Positions 23,580 to 35,299 of a stretch of 64,000 nucleotides of DNA are shown here, piece by piece. Source of the DNA: Angiostrongylus vasorum (taxonomy: Eukaryota; Nematoda; Chromadorea; Rhabditida; Metastrongylidae); assembly GCA_018806985.1 (NCBI GenBank), contig JADANN010000249.1:1-64000 (forward strand). The letters are read 5' to 3'. The translations under genes were made by a program, and so were the position numbers. The notes beneath the pieces were generated by a model, which searched no databases, was not told the DNA's origin, and saw only the letters and a program-made list of their open reading frames with translations. How positions within the stretch are numbered: the first letter of the stretch is position 1; the number at the start of each line of letters is the position of its first letter.

Positions 23580-26310
23580 AGGGGAGGCGTCGAGCATCAT
23601 ATCTTTCTTCTAGGCTTTTTGTGAAGAACTCTGACTATCGAGTCTGTGGTCTTTTTTGCGGTGGCTTTGACATCCCGAGGAATTCAGTCACTAATAACTC
23701 TTGTCCCATCGGTTGTCATTCATATGCATTACGTGTCCGGCTCATTTTGTCTTCGACTGTTTGGCATAAACAACGGCATCTTTGATTTTTGATCGTTGGC
23801 GCAGGTCGGAGCTCGGATCCCATCCCTTATTTGTGTGAAACGGGATACTCCTAACATCGTCCTTTCGACTGCGCGTTCGATAACGCTGAGTGGTCTTTAA
23901 TGCTGCTTACGCAGCGACCAGGTTTCTGACGCATACGTTAGGGCAGGAAGTAGCGTTAAGTTGAAAAGGTGGGCACGGAGTCGGGTGTTCTTTGTTTTCT
24001 TAACTACATCACTGATGCACTTGGAAGCTCTCCAAGCCGCCCGTTTCCTTCTGCTCAACTGTGGAGCCACGTCGTTCATCATGTTAACTTCCCGAGCTAG
24101 ATAAACACAACGGGAGCATTCGAAGATATTCGTCCCGTTGAGCGTGAATGGGGCATACGGAACCAATTCGTTCCTCATGAACATCGTTTTGTGAAATTTA
24201 GTCGGAGACATATCTTTCCACAGGATCTATCAAAGTCGGCAAGCATACGTTTCTTTTGGCTAATGTTTTTGCGTTACAAGGTCGATGTCACCAGCAAAGC
24301 GAAGATGACGTAACCGCCGACCAGCAATTTTCACACCCATATTATCCCATTCCATTGTTCGCATGATGTTCTGGAGGGTGGCGGAAAATAATTTCGGCAA
24401 GATGGTATCGCCTTGCTTAACCCCACTTTTAACGTCAATGTTAATATAGTTGTAGAATGGTGATATTTTGGTTGTGAATTTTTTGTACAGCTTACGAAGA
24501 ATCTTTATGCACTGAGTAAAAACTCCTTGATTACCAAGGGCTTCTATGACTGCTTCTATCTCAATTGAGTCAAAGGCTTTCTTTAAATCGATGAAAGTGA
24601 GACAGAGCGGTCTTTTGTACTCTCGCGACACTTCAGTGAGGCTTGTTGTCGTGTGGCTGTGGTCCATCGTACCAAATCCTTTTCGAAACTCTGATTTATC
24701 ACATGGCTGCCCTTCTTCCAGTGTTCTGTCAATCCTGTTTAGGACAACACGAGTGAAAAGTTTGCTGACGACAGATAGCATGCGGATTGGGCAATTGTTG
24801 CCGATATTGTGGAGGTCACATTTCTTGAACAATAACACGGTCTTGCTGGTCTTCCACTGAGTAGAGACCTTGCATTCGGACAGGTAACGTGTGAAGAGCC
24901 AAGCCAGTGTGTTTACGAGGACTGGCGAAAGGTTCTTCAGGTGTTCTGGTTTTATCTTGTCCGGATCTGGCGTTGTTCAATTTTCCACTGGCGAAATGAC
25001 ATGTCGGATTTCGGAAGGGAGAACCGGTGGTGCAGCATATCCATCCTCCTTTATTTCATGTGACGGGAGGTGGGCGTGGCTATCGAAGAGATCTGAGTAG
25101 TATCCGTGAATGATTTTCTCCATTGCCTTTCTGGACGCTGTACTGTTCCGTCGTTCCGTCTGGGCGTCGGACTGCAGTCATCTTAGTCTTGTAATTGGCG
25201 AAGCTTCGGTGGCCTTTGCGAATGCTTTTCACAGCCTCTTCAGCTTCGACTATTACTGCTGCTCTCCTCTCTTTAACGTCTTCTTTTATCGCCTGACTGC
25301 ATTGTTTTGCAAGTTCGGATGTTAGTTCGCGGTTGCCTGCAGCTCGTGCGATTCCACGCTGGCGTATTAGCTCGAGTGTTTCTGGAGACAGACGTCTCTT
25401 GGTGACTCTCCAGCTCTCAGCTTTCATAACGCTAACGTGACGATGTTGAATGAACCAATCGTATTCGGAGTCATTGTTATCGACAACGGCATCTTCCTAA
25501 CAGCCGACTAATCAACTGAATAAGTCCCAGTTTACGGTATTTCTGGGAATTCGGTTTTTGAATTTAGCGGCTTTTTCTCCTTTCCGCGAGAAATAGAATC
25601 TTGCATGAAATAGACATGGTCTGATCCCGTGTAGAATTTTTTGGGACAACAGCGACATCGGCTAGGCAAAACCTTCTATTTACCATAATGTGCTCTATTT
25701 CGTCATGGGATTCTCCATTGGAAGACTCCCACATCCAGCTTTGAGGGTGGGACTCCTGGAATTGCGGGTTACCATGGATAGTCTTGGTCGCCATTATAAA
25801 CTCAGACGGCCGCTCACCCTATTTGTTCAATTCTAATCCATGGGTCCCAATGTGACGTTCTTCAGACGTTCTTCTTGGTCCAATCTTGGCGTTGAAATCT
25901 CCAGTGATGACCTTAAAGAACGTATAGTCTTTTCTGTGGACGTATGGTCTTCTCTGTAGAACTTCTCCAAGTCCATATAGAACGCTTCGACTTCTTCATC
26001 ATCATAATTTGATGCCGGCGCTTAAACGACGAAGATTGTCAAAGCCGGAATTAATCGACATCTTTTTAGTCGTAAACATCCGATTCGGGTTGTTAGTTGT
26101 TCGAATGAATCAATGTTCATGGACAAACTCGTGTTGACGAGAACGCCGACATCGACGACTTCACTACTGTCGCATGTTCCGAGGAACATTTCTTCTCCCA
26201 TAGCTTCACCATAGTAGTTTTGAAAACGGTTCTCATAAAGCTCCCAAAGACACCTAAGAATACCGCGCTGTTGGGCATGCGTTTAGTCGTCGACGACCGT
26301 CCCAATGCAC
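23580..26310 (-). mobile_element. RTE-type LINE, nearly complete but dead
   Basis: Reading the minus strand: an apurinic-like endonuclease with [18 protein letters not shown] near 25900 and [20 protein letters not shown] near 25700; a linker; the RT domain from 24838 (NCPIRMLSVVSKLFTRVVLN, CLTFIDLKKAFDSIEIEA, SGVKQGDTILPKLFSATL, LRFAGDIDLV); then the C-terminal region 24211-23897 (FECSRCVYLAREVNMM, LPALTYASETWSLR). Frames are broken in many places. The catalytic F/YADD box is FAGD, losing one of its Asp residues. RTE elements move by target-primed reverse transcription; this copy cannot. It separates copies C and D. Confidence 0.85.
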
Positions 26311-26519
26311 AAATCGGAAATGACCCACTAAAAACGAGTGATTACAAGGAACTTCTGCGTCCGCAATTCATTAGGCTGGTTTTTTATGCCAAAGATTTAG
26401 CAATTGCAAAATAGTTGCTCATTGAGACCGTAGATCAGCCATCCATGAATTTTCTTTTTTATGTGCTAGAACAATTAGTGAAGGTTTTACGAACTGCCCA
26501 TGCTGAGCTGATGCGAGGT

Positions 26520-26668
26520 TTGTATACGTTGTCGTCGTTGTTGTTGTTGTTCTTGTTGTTGGTGTTATCGTTCTTGTTGTCGCTGTTGCTGTTGTTGTTA
26601 TTGTTTTTGCTGTTGTTGTTGTTGTTGCTGGTGTTATCGCTATTGTTGTCGTTGTTGTTGTTGTTAGA
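26520..26668. repeat. Imperfect (GTT)n microsatellite
   Basis: About 150 bases of GTT units with scattered CTT, GCT and ATC interruptions. It produces poly-Leu and poly-Asn frames that are not genes. It is immediately followed by a SINE 2 fragment. Confidence 0.9.
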
Positions 26669-26689
26669 TGGCTGAGAATCCGGCAATTT

Positions 26690-26778
26690 CGAGATATATT
26701 TATATTCGTTCCCCACCATATGCACCTGCGGTTCAGAGTTTTGCAAATATCTCAGCTTCGTTAAAGTTATATAACTTG
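26690..26778 (+). mobile_element. SINE family 2, 3' fragment
   Basis: Contains ATTCGTTCCCCACC, CACCTGCGGTTCAGAGTTTT and GCAAATATCTCAGC, the 3' half of the family. The 5' half is replaced by the GTT repeat. Confidence 0.65.
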
Positions 26779-27003
26779 TTTATAGTTTTTTAAATGGCTA
26801 ACTTGCTGCTGAGAGTTGAAATAATCGTCACAGAGCAGAAGGCTCGCCTGATGAGATAAATCTTACGATTACCGATAACATCCTCGAAAATAACCGATTG
26901 ATTTTCTTAGTGCAGCATGCAGTGACTTTTTGCTCGTGATTCTTTTAAAAACTCTTCTCTTCAAACAAAATGGTTTAGTTTTCGCGAAAAACTTATTGTA
27001 AGC

Positions 27004-29601
27004 TTAATCAATGTAACGATAAGTGAAGGTCGTATATAACCTGTCCATCCTGTTAAAGAGGATCACTACCATTCTATTGGAGCTGGAGACAATAGGACCT
27101 TCGCTGTCTTTCATCGAGCAAAAACTGAAAAAAAATTAAGGATTCGTGTTTAGGAAAAAATATGCGGAATTAACCTAGAAAACGTGAAACTATCAAAACA
27201 CACTCACCGATAACCAGTAATCCTCTGATCATTCTGGGCTTTGACCTCGACTCCCCCTTTTGGGTATCCTCCTTTATCATAACCATGAGAGATCGACCTC
27301 ACCTCCACCTTGATTTTCTTTAATCTAGACGCCTAAATCTAGCTGTCTCACAACACAAACGATGATTCTTATTTACAGTGCTTTACCGTTATCATATAAT
27401 TGCAAAAAATCGAACTGATCTCTGAGCCCGATTCCAGAACTTATTCTGAAAGCGACTCTTTGAGCCTTATTTGTTGCAACGAGATCTTCTCCACATCCTG
27501 GCGGGTGAAAAAAAATTAGATTTTTTGTGTAAGGTCTCAGTTCATTTGCGACGCTTATTTATACCCGTCGATCACAGAATGTGCCACCGTAGCCATTCGG
27601 ACAAATGCATAGGGAACAATTTCGTGGGTGAGGATACCCTCCATTCGTACACTTTGCAGATGTGGCTCTGTCGCAGTTTGCTAAAAAAGGATTAGACTTA
27701 TTAAAATATTATTGAATTCCACTGCAAAATAATCTATGTCTAACCATTGCATCCGTATTGTTCGTTGGTCATGTAAATATCGGAGAAAGATATAATTTCA
27801 GATCCCATGGTCTTTTGGTACCGAGGATCTACTGCAGTCATGGTGGGCTGTTCATTAATAGGACAACTAGAAAATACAATAGTGCTGGTGAGTGTACTAA
27901 AGAAATCTCAAACATATTTTCCAAACCTAAGCTCATCGTAGTGCATGACACTACCGTAGTCGTACATGAGTCCATATGTGCTGGCATAGCTCTGATTTAA
28001 TTTTTTTAAATTCTATAAGCTGACTTGGCTGAACGAAGAGTAGAGTGCTATGGTATTTTCGAACATCTCAACAGCTAATGTTTTCAAAACGACCTACGTT
28101 AATGTTCGGTGTGGCGATTCTAACGTAGCTGTCACGGTCGTGCCTTTGCATTGTGTGGAAAACTCCAAGCACATGACCAACCTCATGTACAGCTGCTCCA
28201 ACCTAAAGTGTATACCTGGATTACGGAAAGGTGTGAACGCAGAAACAACGCATTAATTATAAGTATTTTTTTCGGAGTTTCCGTCTCGAATGCTGCACAC
28301 CGTTGGATTGTCTTCCCCAATGGAGAGCACCTGATCTCCTCCAAGTCTCCCAACATCCGAGTAAGATTCCGGGTTCTTAACTGCGACCACTTTATCTTAG
28401 GCTGAAAAGAACGCGCTGAAAGGAACAATTCTTCAGCTTGATGTGTCGTGTAAGAACGAACCATTTTTGTCTTCCACAAAGTTGACACAAGTAGCGTCAC
28501 TTCACACTTCTGTGCTGATTTTGAACAACTTTTGTACGAGTTGGTCTAAACATTTAAATTTTAAATCTATGAAAATATGGGAAATTTCTGAAGTATAGGT
28601 GGCTAAAAGAGCCGTGAAGAATGCTAAATACACTAAGATCACAGATTGTTATCGAATTGTCCCATGCTTTTCTTTCAATTCTTCGTGATTTCTGCATTTG
28701 ATTCTCTGACGTTCATTAAGTTAACCTCTCTGACTACTGTTACAACAAACTACTGCTTTTCATTACAGTCGCTATTCGTTGTTGGTATGATAACTTTCTG
28801 TTAACTTTAATGTTATTATTTATTTACTTGTCGTTCTTGCCGTTCTAATTCCTTTCATTGTCATTAATGTTTTTGCCATAGCAGTCTCTTAGGTGACCAA
28901 CAGCAAAATTTATAACTTTTGCATCTGGTGAAGCAGTTTCCACAAAATAACCTGTTGTGTTGAAGGTATAGAAGACGCCATTCTTCCATGTCGAGTTCAG
29001 CTTGCTTTTGTCCCTCAGCACCTGCCTCTTCTCAGGAGCGCCACCCTCGTTGTGCTCGAAGATCTGTCCTTCATGTCTCCTGATTAGAAAAATCCACGCC
29101 GAAGTTTAGGAGTCGTCGCACTAGAACCATTTTCTATGCATTAAAATACTCCGTTACCACGATGTACCTTGGGAAAGAGTCCGTCTAGGTGTTCGTTTAG
29201 AAGTGATTTCGAAATTCGGTTCGCTTATACTGTAGTAATTATTCTTGGTTTCCACCACGACCTCCTGTCAAGCGAAGAACACTTTCTTTCTTTATAAATT
29301 AAGACAACGAACTGGGAAGCACTTGGTCCGACGTCATCTTCATTCTAGGATCTCTAATAATTTCCACCATTGTGCTAAAAATGTCGGCGATTCCAGAGTA
29401 AGCTTTGGTCTAAAACCATTCATTTTTAGAAACGCAAGATCTTAATTGATTTTTTTCACCTTAAGCTTTGTGTGGTTACTCTGAATAACTTTCTGACCAT
29501 GTTGACGACCAAAAAATGAATGCATCCATCTTTCTGCCGAAATCGGGCTTACCATGGTGCGTGAATGTGGCGGAAGCTGCGAGCAGTAGAATGGCGTTCA
29601 T
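27004..29601 (-). pseudogene. Copy D: astacin pseudogene with complete exon set
   Basis: Exons: leader MNAILLLAASATFTHHG with a GTAAGC donor (from 29601); pro/mature site PEKRQVLRDKSKLNSTWKNG near 29060-28970; TEV-stop-SDATCVNFVEDKN near 28550-28465; DVGRLGGDQVLSIGEDNPT near 28395-28300; zinc site [19 protein letters not shown] near 28220-28100; Met-turn exon YDYGSVMHYDELR; EGF exon; CUB exons; end FTYRYID and TAA at 27004-27006. Damage: Trp to TGA at 28502-28504, Lys to TAA at 28397-28399, the acceptor before PPGCG changed from CAG to CAC, one extra base in a T7 run (28001-28007) and one in an A6 run (27414-27419). The zinc motif itself is intact. Confidence 0.8.
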
Positions 29602-29884
29602 CTCTAAATCTCGCGACTCCACAAAATCCGACACGAAAAGGCTTTGTAGCAAAAGCAATCAGCACTATATACTCTCTTCGCCACCTATAGTCCCTTTCAT
29701 CTTAATTTCTCTCTAATACTCTTTAGAAAGTCAGTTAACGTCCATTCATAATTATAGCTACATTTTTTTGGCACACAACATAAAAAATGAACAACCGGCA
29801 TAGTTTAGAAGACCGTCGTAGATTTCTCAACTTTTTGATATCAACCAAAAAATAATGTGTTAAGCTTTTTATTGTCTACCTACT

Positions 29885-30217
29885 AATTTTTTCATGGTAG
29901 GGCATGATGTGAATTACAACCACAACGATGCTGAGACATTCGTCAGGTCGAACCACGATTTCGCCATCAGGGAGCTGGCACATTACACACTACGCCTTTT
30001 GTGCGAAACGCTGCCACCAGCAATCGCCCGTGGACGAAATTGATCTGTAGAGCACAAATTGGCATTGAACCCAATGTAATGTGCGAACCCCCTGCAATGG
30101 TAATCGTGGTTCGATCTGGCCCGAGGCCCAAGTCTTGCGAATATCTCAGCAGCATTGTGGTTGTAATCCACATCATGCTCTATCATGAAAAAATTATAGC
30201 TGGCAGAAAGTAAAAGG
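29885..30217. mobile_element. SINE family 2 head-to-head foldback
   Basis: The left arm (29885-30078, minus) runs from the tail (AGGGCATGATGTGAATTAC) through a tRNA-like head to the 5' text GGCATTGAACCC. The right arm (30079-30217, plus) is the tRNA-like head onward (GTGGTTCGATCTGGCCC, then GCGAATATCTCAGCAGCATT, ending TGGCAGAAAGTAAAAGG). The tails face outward. Confidence 0.75.
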
Positions 30218-30264
30218 TTACATTGTGATTTCGACCTCAGTCTCAGCTTAACTGAATCCCAATG

Positions 30265-30478
30265 CCGATTTGTGCCCCCCAGATCAATCCGGCTGACAGG
30301 TGATTGGTGATGACAGCGCTAGGGAGAATACTAGCTGAGGCAAACGCAGAACAAGGGGCTCCGTGGCGCAGTGTGTAATTCGCGAGCCCCTGGAAAGGGG
30401 AAGTCGTGGTTCGATCTGGCCCCAGGGTCCATGTTTTTGCGAATATCTTAGCCTCGTTGTTATTGTAATCGTAAATAA
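30265..30478 (+). mobile_element. SINE family 2, best tRNA-like head
   Basis: This copy keeps the clearest tRNA resemblance: an A-box-like CCGTGGCGCAGTGTGTAATT, and 50 bases later GTGGTTCGATCTGGCCCC as B-box with the start of an acceptor stem that can pair with GGGGCTC upstream. The 5' text (CCAGATCAATCCGGCTGAC) and the 3' text (GCGAATATCTTAGCCTCG) place it in family 2. It supports a tRNA origin for the whole family. Confidence 0.75.
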
Positions 30479-30479
30479 G

Positions 30480-31480
30480 TTGTTGTTTTCACGTGCTCAT
30501 AGTGGTCCGTAAATGCTTCAATCTCCAGGAAAAAAAACTCTAAATAGAGCAAAAATTAGGCGAAGGAAGGTACCGGCTCTCGTGATGTCGATTTTAACAA
30601 TGACACTCATTTCCTTTGAAGTGCTTTTAGTGTTTCGTTATAAATTTGCTCACCTGCACTGATTCGAAGTGCGTTTATTCATTACGTAAAACATTGTTCC
30701 TTTTTTTGATGAATGTCTTCCAATTTCTGTGATACTGCAAGGTCTAGTGCAACTGTTGTAAACATCAAGGAACGCTGTGATTTTTTGTTCTGTGTGCTGC
30801 TCTTCAGTGGGTTTGTAGGATCACAGGTTCTCCGATCAGTACATTTCGTTTTTTTCTCATTAATTCGTAAACTAACTCTACTGAGAAACAAGACAGTAGA
30901 TCCGCTTTCGAGACTGCCTTGTAGAAACTTCCTGTTTCCTTTTTGACACTATTTAGAACTATTTGTTCGAAAAAATCTGGGTGCCGTACGGGCCAGTGCA
31001 GTAGTGTAGTCGACTTTTCGCCAGTAACTTTCTTTCGACACTCGTTTCAACATTTTTTCTTTTTCTCTCAGAACGCAAACTCAATGATTCTATGGGATGA
31101 AGCGAAATTAGGAAGCAAGAAAATGAAAATGATACTGTTAAACCAGATATTTTGCTTAACAAAGTTACGTCATTGTCGTGCATTTTTCATACCATATGAA
31201 AACAGTGTGCGGATATTTCTCTAATCATGGACGCATACGCGATCGGTCACAAGCATACGTGGGAAATTCACAAATAATACCAGTTATGAACTATGAAAGA
31301 TCACACAAAGTCTGAAAGCATCTTTGTGGTTGCGGTGAGACGCGTGCGAATCCAGACGATGCCGATCTTTTTCTGCTCCGCTGAGTTGATTTACGCCTTC
31401 GCTATACCCCTAATGGTACACATAGATGCTTTATTCGGATTGTATCCAGCAGATCGTGAAGAAAACGTTGCTATGACTTG
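30480..31480. other. No gene supported
   Basis: AT-rich. The plus-strand frame at 30943-31224 and its neighbours show no domain, and no family repeat was recognised. Confidence 0.35.
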
Positions 31481-31484
31481 ATTG

Positions 31485-31682
31485 CAAACTCCATGAAACT
31501 CAACCACAATGCTACTGAGATATTTGCAAAACTGCGGACCGCAGGTGTCTGCGATGGGGAACAAATGCGCTATTACCCTTTCCGGGAGCTAAAGCGTTTC
31601 GAAGTTTTACAAATATCTCAACACCATTGTGGTTGTATTGTGCATATTATTCCGCCATGAAAAGTTGTAGAAGGCAGTCCAT
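31485..31682. mobile_element. SINE family 2 short foldback
   Basis: The left arm ACCACAATGCTACTGAGATA..GCAAAACTGCGG and right arm GAAGTTTTACAAATATCTCA..CACCATTGTGGTTGT are inverted copies of the 3' region. Between them is a single shortened head. The flanking CCATGAAAAGTTGTAGAAGG is the usual family tail. Confidence 0.7.
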
Positions 31683-32284
31683 GAAACATAGATCTACATG
31701 TATTCGGAAAAAAGTACACTGTGAAACATAGGTATTTCCTGTCGCAAATGGTGATGGTGACGCATATCGTTCTTCTAAAGGAAATCTTATCTGTAAGCAC
31801 GATCAATGTTCAAAACCTAAGTCAGAAATAGTAACTATTGGTATTGAGAAAAAAAATGATGCTTCTGCATGCTCACCATCAACTGCAAAATTTGCTCAGC
31901 GTTGCGGAGATTTTTTGGGTACAAACGGACACATGTTATCGAATCGCCAATAAACATCGAAGAAGTACTTGTGAGCAAACATCATGAAATTCAGTGACGT
32001 GTAGAAAGTATTGAACGACCAGACTAGGGATCCACTTCCTCAACGCCAATGACGGTAAATTTTCATAGAGCCTTGTTTCATAAAGGAAATTCGACTAAAG
32101 GTGGACACATTTCATATGAAACAATATGCTTGCGAAGGAAAAACCATAATTCTTCTTAATATTCATGGAAATCTTAACATTCAGGGATGTGAACCATCCT
32201 ACAAAAATTCCGCCGCTGCATTCGCGCTCTGCTAAACATAATGGGTGCCCTGCATTAAAAAGCTCCCCATAATCATCGAGGTGT

Positions 32285-32482
32285 TCAAAGGAGTGAAAAA
32301 GTTAAATCAAAATTTCTATCTTTGCACTCTGAAGTATTAATAATTTCAGACCGAAAATCGCCTCCAAAGTTCTCTACATTGATACAAATTTTCCGGCTGA
32401 ATAGAAAGGTTGATGATGAAGCTAGGACAACCTGAACGGAAGTAAAATGTAACCACAGAAGTGCTAAAAGCACCGTTTCCAT
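32285..32482 (-). CDS. Possible signal-peptide exon, unknown gene
   Basis: The minus-strand ATG at 32482 opens METVLLALLWLHFTSVQVVL, a good secretion leader, followed by polar sequence to a stop at 32285. Further downstream on the same strand, frames with protein-like text (for example GIFVGWFTSLNVKIS near 32180, and VWSFNTFYTSLNFMMFAHKY near 31990) might be later exons, but I could not join them with convincing splice sites. No family is recognised; the text does not match the astacin exons. Confidence 0.3.
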   Translation of the reverse strand: METVLLALLWLHFTSVQVVLASSSTFLFSRKICINVENFGGDFRSEIINTSECKDRNFDLTFSLL

Positions 32483-32484
32483 AA

Positions 32485-32985
32485 TTCTTCCTCTGTTTCG
32501 CTTACTGTGATTTTAAACACTAGTTTATTCAGATAACAGGAATTGTGGCAGAATGAAAGATTCATCACCCAAATCTCGAAAAAATCGACATCAAAAACAA
32601 ATTAACTAGACGAAGATTGCTACAAAAATAGCACTCAATTTAACATGTTAGCACATCGGTCACAGAATTCACAATGGGATTCGATGCATAAAACCACGTC
32701 TCTCTTGCACAGCGAAGCGCTATAAAACCTATTGAATCAGAAAAGATGAGCACAAAGCTTAGAGTCCTTTAACTGATCGGTGACCTAAACACGGTCCATT
32801 TCGCTCTCTTTCTTGTGTTTGTTTGTATAGTACTACTTCATGCAATTCTCTGTGCTCATTGGACGCAGAAACTAGCGTACGACGTCACTCTGTCATCGGA
32901 GTATTTTTTAACTTCAATTTTTCCACATTCTCACTACGGCTTTTCATGAAATGAATGCTCTTCTAGCATACTCTAACCACCATCT
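32485..32985. other. No gene seen
   Basis: AT-rich sequence upstream of the possible leader exon, without recognisable coding or repeat signal. Confidence 0.35.
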
Positions 32986-32989
32986 TTCT

Positions 32990-33062
32990 TCCTTTTTGCT
33001 GAGCTCGTCGCGCCCTGCCTTTGCTTCACTGGTGCTCCTTGAAAAGATGACTTACAGCAGCG
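32990..33062 (-). mobile_element. RTE scrap
   Basis: The reverse complement begins CATCTTTTCAAGGAGCACCA and resembles the text after the RT FADD box that encodes FSRSTSEVE in the 21-kb element. Only about 70 bases. Confidence 0.45.
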
Positions 33063-33189
33063 GAGAGCGCAGCGGTAGTGGCGCCGTATATTACGCTGGC
33101 GGTCCAATCCACAAACGCGTTGGCTCACATCTGCGCTGGCCATGCCTTTAAACCCTGGACGGTGGTGAAACTACCACCAGACTTGTTTA

Positions 33190-33412
33190 GGATAGGCTCA
33201 TTTTCTCTAATCCACGATGGAACACGCCAGCATGGTTGTCCCAGGATCCTAGACAGATTCGACTTGAACAGCATTCAGTGGTATTCGTGACGAGTACAAA
33301 AAGATTCTTAAGTAGCAGCTGAATATAAGTGCAAAAATTTCGACGTGCTTTGTGGGTGGTAGATGCGAGGAAACGAATCGAATTCAAGAAGTGCAAAGAT
33401 TGGCACACAGTT
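33190..33412 (+). repeat. Dispersed repeat module 3
   Basis: Shares with 49205-49376 (plus) and 54470-54660 (minus) the ordered blocks: a CCAGCAT or ACAGCATTC block, a central AAATCCTCAAG-like block, and GAGGAAACGAATCGAATTC followed by AAGAAGTGC. There is no coding potential. It is independent of the SINE heads, because its order relative to them differs between sites. Confidence 0.55.
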
Positions 33413-33784
33413 ATATATATTATCTCGGATCATGTAATAAAAATAATAAAATGAACCAGTACGGTGCACATAGGATAGAGATATCTAACGTGGTATAAGG
33501 TCGTCAAGAATGGCACTTGCCCTTTGTCTTAACCTTTGCGAACAATGAAAAAATGTTTCACAGGGTCAAAGTGAATGCAGTCCCTATCAGCGCTCGTCGA
33601 CAAAGTACTAGACCTGTACTGTCTCCAGCTAGTTGTCGTGTTACCATAGCACAAAAATGCACCTTTTCCATTGATCTTAAACCATCCCCACAGGAAAAGA
33701 AGTTGGACAAAGCGATATCACTCTCGGCAAAACTAGTTACTGAAACGAAAGCGACACACATATTGAGGCTTATTCCCTTTAAAT

Positions 33785-33990
33785 CACCGTTTCGTTAACG
33801 ATGATGTCATCCTTTCAAGGAGCAAAAAGTGAAGCAAAGATGAAGCTCAGTGAGCTCAACGAGGAGAAGAAAAAAAAGGCGCGCATTTTTTGGAAGAAGA
33901 ATCGGTTCACGAAAAATCCACACTGTGAAGGCAAACAAATCGAATTCATAGTTTTGCGATTACCGAGCGAACGCCTTTCCTGCACCGTGT
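33785..33990 (+). mobile_element. RTE reverse transcriptase fragment, plus strand
   Basis: The plus-strand translation DDVSSFQGAKSEAKMKLSEL, then NEEKKKKARIF, and RFTKNPHCEGKQIEFIVLRL is the RT region directly after the FADD box. It aligns with FPDDIVIFSRSTSEVETMI..NPYGEKKLNW of the 21-kb copy. Confidence 0.6.
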
Positions 33991-34068
33991 TGTGGCGTTC
34001 ACAACGTTATATGAATACCAAGTAGTTAGGAATATTAGTCTTTGTAGCCGCCACGTGGGTCTTCGAGG

Positions 34069-34227
<159 letters not shown>

Positions 34228-34229
34228 GT

Positions 34230-35245
34230 CACTAAGCCAAACGCCTTGAGACACTGGTTTATAACATTTACGGTTGTATTAACAATAATAAGAGTCCAAT
34301 AACAGCAAAGCGAAGTATACGAAGCGGATTCAAAGGGTACTGGTTTGACGAACTGGACAAACACTACGAACACTAGTAAAAGCTAACTGATAGGCTGCTT
34401 ATACTCCATCTGTAATGGATGGGGCTTTGACAGAGATAATTAGCGACAGGGCTTTGGGCGAGGTTCTCAAAGTTTCTCAGATAGTAGAAATCTGATAGAG
34501 CTACATCTACAGAAAGTTCGTGAAAGCCGTACAATTGCTTGTACAGAAAGTACATGTGAAAGGGCGCAGCTGATTGTACGGAAGGTTCATTGGAGCGGCA
34601 GATGCTGGAAAGTACATGCTGCTGACAGCTGCTCATTCAGTGCCCGAACTGTCGAGCAAAGAACAGGGGTTTATGCGAAGAAGTTACAGAATCCCTTTCC
34701 TGCCGGCTGCAAGGCAACTGCATGAGATGATCGCTGAGAGACAATTTAGAGAAGGTGCAAGGATAGATTTAAGAAAGTTACCAGTAAACAGGAAACATGC
34801 GCTAGTATAGAAGATAGGAACTACTTGGGGAATAGTTCCTATACACTATTAGCTTTCAATTGACTGAAGAACAACATCAAAAAAACAATTAAACGGATGA
34901 AGGAGAACTAAGGCAGTTGAGATGCTTAGAGCGAGTTTTTCTACATGTTCTCAAGCAGATGCGCGCGTAATTGCCCCCACTAAAGCCTTGAATTCATAGC
35001 TGTCATCAATAGAAGAATATCTGCTACCTTACTCATCTTCGAGGTCGATTTCGCCGAGACAGAATCTTCAGAACGTTCAACGATATTGCACTGTACGTTG
35101 GTTAACACCACCTTGTCTTTATTCCTCATTGATGCTTCGAGTGTTGCTCACTGTGCTATTCGCTGTTTCATTTCGTAGAAGTAGATTGTGTCGAAATTGC
35201 TTCTGTGGTACCTAAAATTCTAAACTTTGGAAATTGTCAAGAACG
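34230..35245. other. No gene supported
   Basis: The plus-strand frame at 34574-34810 (EQGFMRRSYRIPFLPAARQL) and the overlapping minus-strand frame at 34373-34636 are protein-like in parts but lack splice partners. Confidence 0.3.
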
Positions 35246-35246
35246 C

Positions 35247-35294
<48 letters not shown>
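35247..35294. repeat. (ATT)n microsatellite
   Basis: About 16 perfect ATT trinucleotides. Confidence 0.95.
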
Positions 35295-35297
<3 letters not shown>

Positions 35298-35299
35298 GT

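Noticed and set aside
26415..26746. Leu-rich membrane-like frame and Asn-rich antisense frame.
   Set aside because: Produced by the GTT microsatellite.
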